Notes under the pieces: model-generated | Seen by the model: the letters and a program-made list of their open reading frames with translations, nothing else | What the model was told of the DNA's origin: nothing | Databases searched by the model: none | Shown here: positions 8,929-17,147 of the stretch, piece after piece | Position numbering within the stretch: the stretch's first letter is position 1 | How the letters are laid out: each line of letters opens with the position of its first letter | NCBI RefSeq assembly: GCF_000287055.2 | Contig: NZ_AJYQ02000131.1 | Location: forward strand, 1-57,688 | Source of the DNA: Vibrio genomosp. F10 str. ZF-129 | GTDB lineage: Bacteria; Pseudomonadota; Gammaproteobacteria; Enterobacterales; Vibrionaceae | DNA: 57,688 nt | Reading direction: 5' to 3' | Program-made: the position numbers and the translations under genes

Positions 8929-9891
8929 TTAAAACAACTCTTCTGCAACTTTGAATAGATCGTTGCGAACCGGACGTTTCATATTTTCAATCGCATCGAT
9001 AATGTCGTGGTGTATCAGCTCTTCTTTCTGGATACCAACACAACGACCACCATGACCTTCCATCAGAAGGTGAACAGCGTAGTTGCCCATACGAGATGCA
9101 AGAACACGGTCAAATGCAGTAGGACGACCACCACGTTGAATATGGCCAAGTACCGTTGCACGAGTTTCTCGGCCGGTTGCTTCTTCAATTTGCTGAGCAA
9201 GATCGTTGGCATCCATCATAAGCTCAGTCAGTGCAATGATCGCGTGCTTCTTACCTTTCGCAATACCGTCTTTAATATTCGCGATCAACTGCTCTTTATT
9301 AAGGCCGGTTTCTGGTGTGATTATGTACTCACAGCCACCTGCAATTGCCGACATAAGAGTCAAGTCACCACAGTGACGACCCATGATTTCAACGATCGAA
9401 ATACGTTGGTGAGAAGACGAGGTATCGCGAAGACGGTCAATCGCATCAATGACGGTATTCAATGCAGTTAGGTAACCAATTGTGTAGTCTGTACCTGCGA
9501 TATCGTTATCAATCGTGCCTGGTAAACCGATGCATGGGTAGCCCATTTCAGTGAGCTTCTTAGCCCCCATATAAGAACCATCACCACCAACAACGACTAA
9601 TGCTTCAATGCCGTGTTTCTTGAGGTTCTCAATGCCTTTTTGACGAACTTCTACATTCTTAAACTCAGGAAAGCGAGCAGAGCCTAGGAAAGTACCACCA
9701 CGGTTGATAACATCTGAAACACTAGAGCGATCAAGTTTTTCAATACGATCTTCAACAAGACCTTGATAGCCATCGTAAATCCCGTACACCTCAATACCAG
9801 CCGACAATGCTGTACGCACTACGCCTCGCACGGCTGCGTTCATACCAGGTGCGTCTCCGCCACTTGTTAAAACACCGATCTTCTTAATCAT
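8929..9891 (-). CDS. pfkA: ATP-dependent 6-phosphofructokinase
   Basis: Phosphorylates fructose 6-phosphate, the committed step of glycolysis. I chose the ATG at 9891, giving 320 residues as in E. coli PfkA and starting MIKKIGVLTSGGDAPGMN. A GTG six bases upstream (9897) would put the GAGG ribosome site directly against the start, whereas the ATG has correct spacing. ATP-binding GGDGSYMG, catalytic TIDNDIAGTDYTIG and the substrate-binding MGRHCGDL are all present. It is monocistronic with a strong terminator. The upstream region carries several short palindromes (9997-10061). Confidence 0.97.
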   Translation of the reverse strand: MIKKIGVLTSGGDAPGMNAAVRGVVRTALSAGIEVYGIYDGYQGLVEDRIEKLDRSSVSDVINRGGTFLGSARFPEFKNVEVRQKGIENLKKHGIEALVVVGGDGSYMGAKKLTEMGYPCIGLPGTIDNDIAGTDYTIGYLTALNTVIDAIDRLRDTSSSHQRISIVEIMGRHCGDLTLMSAIAGGCEYIITPETGLNKEQLIANIKDGIAKGKKHAIIALTELMMDANDLAQQIEEATGRETRATVLGHIQRGGRPTAFDRVLASRMGNYAVHLLMEGHGGRCVGIQKEELIHHDIIDAIENMKRPVRNDLFKVAEELF

Positions 9892-9996
9892 GCTCACCCT
9901 CGAATATTTTGGGAATTAAACTTCAATTTAATACCGATGACGCAATACCGCCACCCGTGAAATCCTTTTAAACTGCGCTGTATGGTACCTTTACCA

Positions 9997-10061
9997 AAAA
10001 GTAATACTACTTTTATTTGTACCGATTTACGTAAGTTTACTACTTATGTAATAGTATTACA
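9997..10061. repeat. Cluster of short GTAA/TTAC palindromes upstream of pfkA
   Basis: Three inverted repeats lie within 65 bases: AAAAGTA-ATAC-TACTTTT (9997-10014), TTACGTAA (from 10027) and TGTAATA-G-TATTACA (10047-10061). They sit 106-170 bases upstream of the pfkA start and share the GTAA/TTAC core, so one dimeric regulator could bind several of them. I do not recognise the regulator. The remainder of 9892-10184 (pfkA upstream, fieF downstream) shows nothing else clear. Confidence 0.4.
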
Positions 10062-10184
10062 GTTTTCGCCAATCACTTTGTTGATTCATATCAGAATCAG
10101 ACTTTTCTTTTATTGCTCAAAAGATAGCGAATAATTCTGAGCTTGTCTTGCTCATTTGATGAAAGTGATTTGCCTATTGCCTGG

Positions 10185-11093
10185 CTACCAATCGCTCTCT
10201 AATTGCGCTTTTTCACTATTGATGACGGCCGATAAAGGATCTTGGTGAATCAAGACATCCGCACCAGGGAATGCTTCGATCAATCGATCTTCCACTTTGT
10301 CTGCGATTCTATGAGCTTCAATTAGGATCATATTGTCATCAAGCTCTAGGTGCAGTTGAATAAAGCGCGTTGGACCGGCCATGCGCGTTCTTAACTGGTG
10401 CACACCCAGGACACCTTCAATCTCAAGACAATGGGCTCGTATCTGCTCGAGTTCTTCATCGGGTAATTTACGATCCAATAATGTTTGAATCGCCTCTGTT
10501 ACCATCTTAAAGGCGCTATACAAAATGAAAATGCCAATTCCAATAGCGAATACCGCATCAGCTTGGGTCACTCCAAACCAACTGAGCCCAAGAGCGATCA
10601 TAATCGCACCATTCATATACAGATCGGTTTGATAATGCAAAGAATCAGCGGCAATGGCTTGGCTACCCGTTTTTCTAACTACATGCTTTTGAAAAGCAAC
10701 CAGAGCAAAAGTGACCACCATGGCAAAGAAACTGACGTAAACCCCCAGCTCGGGTGAATTTAACTCGTGTGGGCGGAAGAAACGATCGATGCCATTAAGA
10801 ATGAGAAAACAGGCGGATCCCGAAATGAACATTGCCTGAGCCAAGGCCGCTAAAGATTCCGCCTTGCCATGCCCAAATGTATGCTCTTTATCTGCAGGTT
10901 GCAGTGCATAGCGAATCACCATCAAGTTAACGACAGACGCTGAAATATCCAATAATGAATCGATCAGCGACGCAAGCAAGCTCACCGATCCAGTTAACCA
11001 CCAAGCAACGATTTTGACGATCATCAATAGTGTTGCCACAGCAGTTGCTGTCCATGCGGCCATGGTCACTAAACGAGCATATTCTTGTTTCAT
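10185..11093 (-). CDS. fieF: Cation diffusion facilitator FieF (YiiP type)
   Basis: A 302-residue Zn2+/Fe2+/H+ antiporter of the CDF family that exports divalent metal from the cytosol. The transport-site residues D45, D49, H153 and D157 fall at exactly the positions known in E. coli and Shewanella YiiP. Six membrane helices are followed by a cytosolic ferredoxin-like domain (about residues 210-290) with histidines in the expected metal sites. It lies downstream of cpxP in the same direction, but a terminator separates them. It could also receive Cpx-driven readthrough, which is inference. Confidence 0.94.
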   Translation of the reverse strand: MKQEYARLVTMAAWTATAVATLLMIVKIVAWWLTGSVSLLASLIDSLLDISASVVNLMVIRYALQPADKEHTFGHGKAESLAALAQAMFISGSACFLILNGIDRFFRPHELNSPELGVYVSFFAMVVTFALVAFQKHVVRKTGSQAIAADSLHYQTDLYMNGAIMIALGLSWFGVTQADAVFAIGIGIFILYSAFKMVTEAIQTLLDRKLPDEELEQIRAHCLEIEGVLGVHQLRTRMAGPTRFIQLHLELDDNMILIEAHRIADKVEDRLIEAFPGADVLIHQDPLSAVINSEKAQLESDW

Positions 11094-11152
11094 ACAACAT
11101 CAATGTTTTGAAAATTCTGTGTTCAGTATAACGTGTCATGCTGAAAAATATC

Positions 11153-11182
11153 AAAAAAAGGCAGCGATATCCGCTGCCTTTT
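11153..11182 (-). terminator. Intrinsic terminator of cpxP
   Basis: On the minus strand GGCAGCG, loop GATAT, CGCTGCC, then seven T. It starts about 20 bases after the cpxP stop and before fieF. Confidence 0.85.
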
Positions 11183-11204
11183 GAGAATCAATAGATTGGA
11201 TTGA

Positions 11205-11708
11205 TTACGAGTTTTTCATTTTCTTTTGCATCTTGTCGCTGCATTTTTGCATACGCTCTTGCTGAAGTTCGACAAATTGCGATTTCTGTTCATCGGTTAA
11301 CAGACTCAACATTTTGTGTTGATCTTTAAGCTTATTCACTCGGCGTTCCGTTTGTTTTTCAACCATCTCACTCGCTAATGCGTTAGCAGCATCTTCATCA
11401 AACGTGTCCGCTAAAACCAATGCCTGAACTTGCTTTTGATGCGCTTGCATTAATGCACGTTTTTCTTCTGAACCTGCTTGACGCTGTGCTTTTTTATCAC
11501 CTTTCGTGGTTTCGCGTAGCGCTTGCATTTGCGACTTTTGCTCTTCAGTCAAATCCAACTGACGCATGATACCTCGGTCAAAACCACCAGAACATTTACC
11601 TTCTCCACCTTGATTGTGGGATTTACCGCCAAACGCATACGCACTCGCCGTAGCAAACATCAATGGGAAGACTGCCGCTGCCAATACTAATTTCTTTGTT
11701 GTGTTCAT
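11205..11708 (-). CDS. cpxP: Periplasmic CpxP/Spy family adaptor, repressor of Cpx signalling
   Basis: A 167-residue secreted protein. A signal peptide of about 25 residues ends in ASAYA. Two LTxxQ motifs (LTEEQ 53-57 and LTDEQ 137-141) define the CpxP/Spy fold, a curved helical dimer that binds misfolded proteins and damps CpxA. The C-terminal half is highly charged and helical. It is divergent from cpxRA across a 204-base region with a perfect CpxR box, as expected for the most strongly Cpx-induced gene. Confidence 0.92.
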   Translation of the reverse strand: MNTTKKLVLAAAVFPLMFATASAYAFGGKSHNQGGEGKCSGGFDRGIMRQLDLTEEQKSQMQALRETTKGDKKAQRQAGSEEKRALMQAHQKQVQALVLADTFDEDAANALASEMVEKQTERRVNKLKDQHKMLSLLTDEQKSQFVELQQERMQKCSDKMQKKMKNS

Positions 11709-11818
11709 AATCGTACCCTCTGTCGTTATTAATGGACGCTGCGGTTATTCATGAATGCCATCAACACAGCGCATGAGTTTAGAATACGACACTGGATGTA
11801 AATCAACGTTTAGCCAGC

Positions 11819-11833
11819 GTAAAGGTTCGTAAA
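11819..11833 (+). promoter_or_regulatory. CpxR binding box between cpxP and cpxRA
   Basis: GTAAA-GGTTC-GTAAA, an exact match to the E. coli CpxR consensus (two GTAAA repeats five bases apart). It lies about 80-94 bases upstream of the cpxR start and 111 bases upstream of cpxP. A further GTAAA occurs at 11798-11802. A -10-like TATAAA at 11875-11880 faces cpxR. The placement supports positive autoregulation and cpxP induction. Confidence 0.8.
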
Positions 11834-11912
11834 GAAGCAAAATTAAACTCTTCGTCGGTTCTATTTCGCAGTAGTATAAAGAAGAAGAATTATTTAAAGA
11901 GGAAACGCATTC

Positions 11913-12605
11913 ATGGCACACATCCTACTGATTGACGATGACACTGAACTTACTGGCTTACTCAAGGAAGTATTAAGCTATGAGGGTTTTACGGTGACAG
12001 AAACCAACGACGGAGAATCAGGGCTTGCCGCCATTAATGATCAAATCGACCTCATTTTACTGGACGTGATGATGCCTAAGCTCAATGGCATGGACACATT
12101 GAAAAAGCTACGGGAACACTGGACGACGCCAGTGTTAATGCTGACGGCAAAAGGAGAAGAGATTGATCGCGTCATTGGCTTAGAACTTGGCGCGGATGAC
12201 TATCTCCCTAAACCTTTTAGTGATCGCGAATTGCTCGCAAGAATGAAAGCTATTTTGCGTCGAACACAAACACAGGCACTAACCGCGCCCAAAGTCAGCG
12301 ACTGCATCGAATATTGCGATATTAAAGTTTACCCTGGCAAGCAAGAAGCTTACTGCCAAGAACAACTTATCGACCTCACCACAACGGAATTTTCATTGCT
12401 CAGCCATTTTATTCAACATCCCGGTGTCACACTGACGAAGGAAATATTGAGCCTGGATGTCCTTGGCAAACGGCTTTCGCCATTCGATAGAGCCATTGAT
12501 ATGCACGTTTCCAATTTACGCAAAAAATTGCCAGAGACTCATTCTGGTAGACCTCGCATCAAAACCCTTAGAGGGCGGGGCTACTTAATGGTCGAGGAGG
12601 ATTAA
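11913..12605 (+). CDS. cpxR: Response regulator CpxR
   Basis: OmpR-family DNA-binding regulator of the envelope stress response. The 230 residues comprise a receiver domain (acidic pocket D8-D10, phosphorylation site D51 in LLDVMMP, KPF lysine switch near residue 101) and a winged-helix output domain ending RPRIKTLRGRGYLMV. The phosphoacceptor position equals E. coli CpxR D51. A GAGGA ribosome site lies 9 bases before the ATG. Its stop overlaps the cpxA start in TAATG, giving translational coupling. Confidence 0.97.
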   Translation: MAHILLIDDDTELTGLLKEVLSYEGFTVTETNDGESGLAAINDQIDLILLDVMMPKLNGMDTLKKLREHWTTPVLMLTAKGEEIDRVIGLELGADDYLPKPFSDRELLARMKAILRRTQTQALTAPKVSDCIEYCDIKVYPGKQEAYCQEQLIDLTTTEFSLLSHFIQHPGVTLTKEILSLDVLGKRLSPFDRAIDMHVSNLRKKLPETHSGRPRIKTLRGRGYLMVEED

Positions 12606-13984
12606 TGCGTTTACCCAAAATCACCAGTTTATACGGTCGTATATTTGCCATTTTTTGGTTCACCATGTTGCTCGTGTTACTCGCAGTGCTCTCTTTGCCG
12701 CATCTTGATCCGCGCAAAGCCCGTGACATACCGCAAGATCATTTTAATAAACTGGAGCAAATAAAGCAGAACATCGAAACTCGGTATAAAAATGAGACCA
12801 ATTTAAGCAAGATCCTTTTTAATCTTGACGATCAACGACGATCACCTCGTTTTTCGCAGCCGCGTATATTTATCTCTGATCTTGAAGGTAATGTGTTAAC
12901 CACTAAAAATCATCATGACTCCAAAATCAGAGCATTAAGAAACTTTGTCACCAGTATTGATTCCGTCGAGACACCAAAACAAAAACTGTATGGCCAACAT
13001 ATGATCGCTGGACCTCTGCCTATCCGCTTAGCAAATCGTGACCTATTTCTTTATGTCGGTATTAAGTGGAATCAACCACCACCGTTCGTATTGCGTTTAT
13101 TTGATAAACCCTTTCAACTGCTGTTTGCCGTCATGCTTGTCAGTACTCCCCTTTTGCTTTGGTTGGCATGGGCACTGAGTCAGCCCGCTCGAAAATTAGA
13201 AAGAGCAGCCAGACGTGTCGCCAATGGGGAGTTTGTTGTCGACCCTGATCTTGAAAAAGGCACCTCAGAGTTTCGCCAAGCGGGAGCAAGCTTTAATCAG
13301 ATGGTCGAAGCGGTAAATAGCATGCTCTCAGGCCAGCAACGATTACTGTCTGACATATCGCACGAACTTCGTTCCCCTCTCACTCGATTGCGCATGGCCA
13401 ATGCACTGGCGACAAGGAAACAAGGTGAGAGCTCAGAACTGAGTAGGATTGATACTGAAGCACAACGACTCGAGCAAATGATCGCCGAGCTTTTAGAACT
13501 GTCTCGCATGCAAGCGGATAGCCATTTAATACGAGAAGAGCAGCCCCTCAGTAGCCTGTGGGAAGAGCTTCTCAACGATGCACAGTTCGAAGCTGAACAA
13601 ATGGGTAAATCCTTATCATTAGGGCCCATACCCAATCGAACCATTAGTGGAAACCCGAAACTACTAATGAGTGCGGTGGAAAATATCACCCGTAACGCCA
13701 TTTATTACGGTAAAGACCATGCTCAAGTGTCCATGACGGCAAGCCGCGATTCGTTGAGCATTGTGGTGGAGGATAATGGGAATGGTGTCCCTGAAAATGA
13801 AATGAGTGAGATCTTTCGGCCATTTTACCGAGTATCTACAGCTCGAGACAGAAATTCTGGAGGAGCGGGCCTAGGCCTAGCTATTACTGAAAGTGCGATA
13901 CGACAACACAGTGGAACCATCACCGCTAACCAAAGTGAACTAGGCGGTTTAAAAATTTGTATTCAATTGCCCCTCACTCAATAA
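12605..13984 (+). CDS. cpxA: Sensor histidine kinase CpxA
   Basis: Inner membrane sensor of envelope protein stress that phosphorylates CpxR. The 459-residue protein has an N-terminal helix, a periplasmic sensor of about 130 residues, a second helix (about 170-190), a HAMP linker, the phosphorylation histidine H253 in SDISHELRSPLTRLR, and the ATPase motifs N (ENITRNAIYYG), D (VEDNGNGV) and G (GGAGLGLAI). Its start overlaps cpxR by one base. About 125 bases follow before trmL, and no clear terminator is seen. Confidence 0.96.
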   Translation: MRLPKITSLYGRIFAIFWFTMLLVLLAVLSLPHLDPRKARDIPQDHFNKLEQIKQNIETRYKNETNLSKILFNLDDQRRSPRFSQPRIFISDLEGNVLTTKNHHDSKIRALRNFVTSIDSVETPKQKLYGQHMIAGPLPIRLANRDLFLYVGIKWNQPPPFVLRLFDKPFQLLFAVMLVSTPLLLWLAWALSQPARKLERAARRVANGEFVVDPDLEKGTSEFRQAGASFNQMVEAVNSMLSGQQRLLSDISHELRSPLTRLRMANALATRKQGESSELSRIDTEAQRLEQMIAELLELSRMQADSHLIREEQPLSSLWEELLNDAQFEAEQMGKSLSLGPIPNRTISGNPKLLMSAVENITRNAIYYGKDHAQVSMTASRDSLSIVVEDNGNGVPENEMSEIFRPFYRVSTARDRNSGGAGLGLAITESAIRQHSGTITANQSELGGLKICIQLPLTQ

Positions 13985-14111
13985 GCACAGATACCATGGA
14001 TAAAACGAAAAAGCGCTCAAACAAATGTGACTGGTCACGCTATCTGACTTGGCGTAGGCCAATCACCACCTTATACTCGATGGCTAAACTTCCAATACAG
14101 ATACATTCAGC

Positions 14112-14591
14112 ATGTTTGATATAGCGCTTTTTGAGCCAGAAATTGCCCCTAATACAGGGAACATCATCCGTTTAAGTGCAAACTGTGGTGCGAACTTACA
14201 CCTCATTGAACCTCTCGGATTTGACCTCGATGAGAAAAAAGTTCGCCGAGCAGGGCTGGACTATCATGATCTTGCACGCGTCAAACGCCACAAAGACTAC
14301 GATGCTTTTCTAGCCTATTTAGAAAGCGAACGTCACGGTCAGTACCGTATTTTTGCGTGTACGACAAAAACGACAGGCCACCATGTTGATGCTGCGTTTA
14401 CTCAAGGTGATGTTTTACTCTTTGGACCTGAAACCCGCGGCCTTCCCGCCGAAGTCATCGAAAGCTTGCCGATGGAGCAGCGTCTTCGAATTCCAATGAT
14501 GCCCGATGCGAGAAGTTTGAATCTATCAAATGCTGTGGCAATTATCGCGTTTGAAGCGTGGCGACAAATGGGCTTTGATGGCGCTGTATAA
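14112..14591 (+). CDS. trmL: tRNA (cytidine/uridine-2'-O)-methyltransferase TrmL
   Basis: Methylates the 2'-OH of the wobble nucleotide 34 of tRNA-Leu isoacceptors, using SAM. The 159-residue single-domain SPOUT protein has the deep-knot SAM motifs: NTGNIIRLSANCGA near the N-terminus, LFGPETRGLP, and MMPDARSLNLSNAVAII at the C-terminus. Length agrees with E. coli TrmL (157). It is transcribed alone, ending at the terminator at 14631. Confidence 0.95.
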   Translation: MFDIALFEPEIAPNTGNIIRLSANCGANLHLIEPLGFDLDEKKVRRAGLDYHDLARVKRHKDYDAFLAYLESERHGQYRIFACTTKTTGHHVDAAFTQGDVLLFGPETRGLPAEVIESLPMEQRLRIPMMPDARSLNLSNAVAIIAFEAWRQMGFDGAV

Positions 14592-14630
14592 TTTCTAACA
14601 GCACAAAGTAAAATTACTTACAAAAATCAC

Positions 14631-14660
14631 AAAGGCAGCTCTTTAGCTGCCTTTGGTTAT
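14631..14660 (+). terminator. Bidirectional terminator between trmL and fxsA
   Basis: AAAGGCAGCT, loop CTTT, AGCTGCCTTT, followed by a T-rich tail on the plus strand and by TTTGTGATTTTTG on the minus strand. It sits between the two convergent genes. Confidence 0.82.
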
Positions 14661-14684
14661 TGTTGAATATTAAAAACTACTAAT

Positions 14685-15200
14685 TCAGTCTGTTTTTATC
14701 TTGATCATCTTTTTTTCATACTCACCCTCAAACGTACTGCCGTTCGAATCAGAGTTAAATGGATCGCGATGAAAAGGGTCTTGTTCGAATGGATTTTGCC
14801 CAAATGAGTGAGCACCAAAACCCGCCCCGCCAACGGATTTCACCACCATTTTACTCATCAGATACTTAGCAATGATACCTCTAGGTGCCGGTAGCAACAC
14901 GAGCATACCAAAAGCGTCCGTCATGAATCCTGGCGTTAATAACAGTACGCCAGCAACCGCCAGCATAACACCTTCAAAAATTTCCTGAGCAGGTAACTCG
15001 CCTTGATTTAATCGGCCCTGTACCGTTCTTAATGTTTGTAAGCCCTGGCTACGTACCAGTGAGGCACCAACGAAAGCAGTAATGAGCACCAAACCGATAG
15101 TCGTCCATAAACCAAGCAAATCTCCGACTTGGATAAACAATGCAATCTCAATGATCGGCACAAAAATAAATAATAATAGTAAGATCGGAAACACACGCAC
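14685..15200 (-). CDS. fxsA: FxsA family membrane protein
   Basis: A 171-residue cytoplasmic membrane protein. In E. coli, FxsA overproduction relieves exclusion of phage T7 by the F plasmid; its normal role is unknown. It has the family pattern: an N-terminal helix, GLVLITAFVGASLVRSQGL, the EIFEGVMLAVAGVLLLTPGFMTDAFG hydrophobic block (given here only as a landmark near residues 74-99) and a hydrophilic C-terminus with repeated NPF/DPF motifs around residues 135-150. It is divergent from aspA. Confidence 0.92.
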   Translation of the reverse strand: MRVFPILLLLFIFVPIIEIALFIQVGDLLGLWTTIGLVLITAFVGASLVRSQGLQTLRTVQGRLNQGELPAQEIFEGVMLAVAGVLLLTPGFMTDAFGMLVLLPAPRGIIAKYLMSKMVVKSVGGAGFGAHSFGQNPFEQDPFHRDPFNSDSNGSTFEGEYEKKMIKIKTD

Positions 15201-15533
15201 TCCTTGGTTGAATTCAGTGTACGCGCAAAAGCCTCATTAGCTCAAATTAATCCTGTAAAAATCTGTTTTAATCCCTATTTACACTCCGACCGCACGTCAT
15301 TCTATGTCCCGTTTATTTGCCCTAGATCATCAATCATTTGAATCATGATTATCACCATTCAAATATTCATAAAAAGGTGATCCAGTTACTATTTTTATGT
15401 ATCTAGTTCAGTATGATGTGCTACAGATGTTAGGGAAGATTTCCTAACCCACAATTCTGAAGAAGGGATTCTTAATACGCAGAGTTGGGGAATATTTTAT
15501 TACTCTCAATAATAATTCTCTAAGGATCCCGTT
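15201..15533. promoter_or_regulatory. fxsA/aspA divergent intergenic region
   Basis: This 333-base region must hold both promoters. I see an 8-bp inverted repeat ATTTGAAT / ATTCAAAT (15336-15364, 13-base spacer), a -10-like TATGAT (15412-15417) without a good -35, and a stem GTTAGG..CCTAAC (15429-15448) in the presumed aspA leader. A good aspA ribosome site AAGGA precedes the ATG. A weak -35 would fit activator dependence, but I find no convincing CRP or FNR box. Confidence 0.4.
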
Positions 15534-16985
15534 ATGGCTACTCTACCTAGTACGTCAAAAGCCGTTAATCAAGCCACTCGAATCGAAGAAGATCTTTTAG
15601 GTCAGCGTCACGTCCCTGCTGATGCGTACTATGGCATTCACACTCTGCGCGCAATTGAAAATTTCAACATCTCAAATTCTACAATCTCCGATGTGCCTGA
15701 ATTTATTCGCGGCATGGTCATGACGAAAAAAGCGGCGGCATTGGCCAACAACGAACTGGGCGTATTACCAAAAGATGTCGCTCGTCATATTATTCAAGCG
15801 TGTGACGTCATCCTAGACACTGGCAAGTGCATGGATCAGTTCCCATCGGATGTTTTTCAAGGCGGTGCAGGTACTTCGGTGAACATGAACACCAACGAAG
15901 TCATCGCGAATGTCGCATTAGAATTGATGGGCAAAGAAAAAGGCCAATACGAGTTCATTAACCCAAATGACCATGTGAATAAAAGCCAATCCACCAACTG
16001 CGCCTACCCAACGGGTTTCCGTATTTCGGTATTTAATAGCGTTCACAAACTGATTGATGCCATTGAATACTTAAAAGGTGCCTTTGATTTAAAAAGCAAA
16101 GAATTTGAAAGCATCTTGAAAATGGGTCGAACTCAACTTCAAGACGCGGTTCCAATGACCGTAGGGCAAGAATTCCACGCCTGGTCTGTGACCTTGAATG
16201 AAGAGATTCGTGCACTCGAATACACATCAAAACTATTACTTGAAGTGAACCTTGGCGCGACCGCTATAGGTACAGGCCTTAATGCTGTTGAAGGCTACCA
16301 AGAGCTTGCGGTTAAACATTTAGCCGCAGTAACAGGCCACGAATGCGTACAAGCGGAAGACTTGATTGAAGCCACGTCTGACTGTGGCGCTTATGTAATG
16401 ACACACGGTGCGCTTAAGCGTCTTGCGGTAAAACTGTCTAAGATTTGTAATGACCTTCGCTTACTTTCCTCGGGCCCACGTACTGGCCTGAATGAATTAA
16501 ACCTTCCAGAACTTCAGGCTGGCTCCTCCATCATGCCAGCCAAAGTGAACCCAGTGGTACCGGAAGTCGTCAACCAAGTCTGTTTTAAAGTGCTAGGTAA
16601 CGACAACACCATCTCGTTTGCGGCAGAAGGCGGGCAACTACAATTGAATGTCATGGAACCGGTTATCGCCCAAAGCATGTTTGAGTCACTTGATATCCTA
16701 ACCAATGCGTGTGTGAACCTTCGTGATAAGTGTATCGACGGCATCACAGTGAACAAAGAAGTGTGTGAAGGATACGTGTTTAACTCCATTGGTATCGTGA
16801 CCTACTTAAACCCATACATTGGTCACCACGAAGGTGATATCGTCGGTAAAATTTGTGCCGAAACCGGTAAAAGTGTACGCGAAGTGGTTCTAGAGCGCGG
16901 GTTATTAACCGAAGAAGAGCTCGATGATATCTTCTCAACAGAAAACCTCATGCGACCTCAATATAAAGGTAAGCGATACGAGTAA
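15534..16985 (+). CDS. aspA: Aspartate ammonia-lyase
   Basis: Reversibly deaminates L-aspartate to fumarate and ammonia, feeding fumarate respiration. The 483-residue protein belongs to the fumarase/aspartase superfamily, with the signature GSSIMPAKVNP at residues 330-340 (catalytic serine loop), TSxNMNTNEV (about 120) and the DHVNKSQSTN segment. E. coli AspA has 478 residues. It is followed by its own terminator and then dcuA, the usual aspA-dcuA arrangement in which dcuA takes up aspartate and exports succinate. Confidence 0.97.
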   Translation: MATLPSTSKAVNQATRIEEDLLGQRHVPADAYYGIHTLRAIENFNISNSTISDVPEFIRGMVMTKKAAALANNELGVLPKDVARHIIQACDVILDTGKCMDQFPSDVFQGGAGTSVNMNTNEVIANVALELMGKEKGQYEFINPNDHVNKSQSTNCAYPTGFRISVFNSVHKLIDAIEYLKGAFDLKSKEFESILKMGRTQLQDAVPMTVGQEFHAWSVTLNEEIRALEYTSKLLLEVNLGATAIGTGLNAVEGYQELAVKHLAAVTGHECVQAEDLIEATSDCGAYVMTHGALKRLAVKLSKICNDLRLLSSGPRTGLNELNLPELQAGSSIMPAKVNPVVPEVVNQVCFKVLGNDNTISFAAEGGQLQLNVMEPVIAQSMFESLDILTNACVNLRDKCIDGITVNKEVCEGYVFNSIGIVTYLNPYIGHHEGDIVGKICAETGKSVREVVLERGLLTEEELDDIFSTENLMRPQYKGKRYE

Positions 16986-16994
16986 ACCAATGAT

Positions 16995-17015
16995 GGCCCC
17001 AAACGGGGCCTTTTT
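16995..17015 (+). terminator. Intrinsic terminator of aspA
   Basis: GGCCCC, loop AAAC, GGGGCC, TTTTT: a compact GC stem with a T run, 9 bases after the aspA stop. Confidence 0.9.
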
Positions 17016-17147
17016 GTCTTTTTATATAATGAGCTTTAACTCTTATACATTTGCTTTTACTTGATACAAAAAATATCCATTTGAGTGGCCTAGGCTTCAA
17101 TACTGAACTATCGGCCACTGAACATAAAAATATAAAGAGGTCACATT

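Noticed and set aside
15376..15391. Possible CRP or FNR box before aspA (GGTGA...TTACT)
   Set aside because: The half-sites match poorly and the spacing is five rather than six bases.
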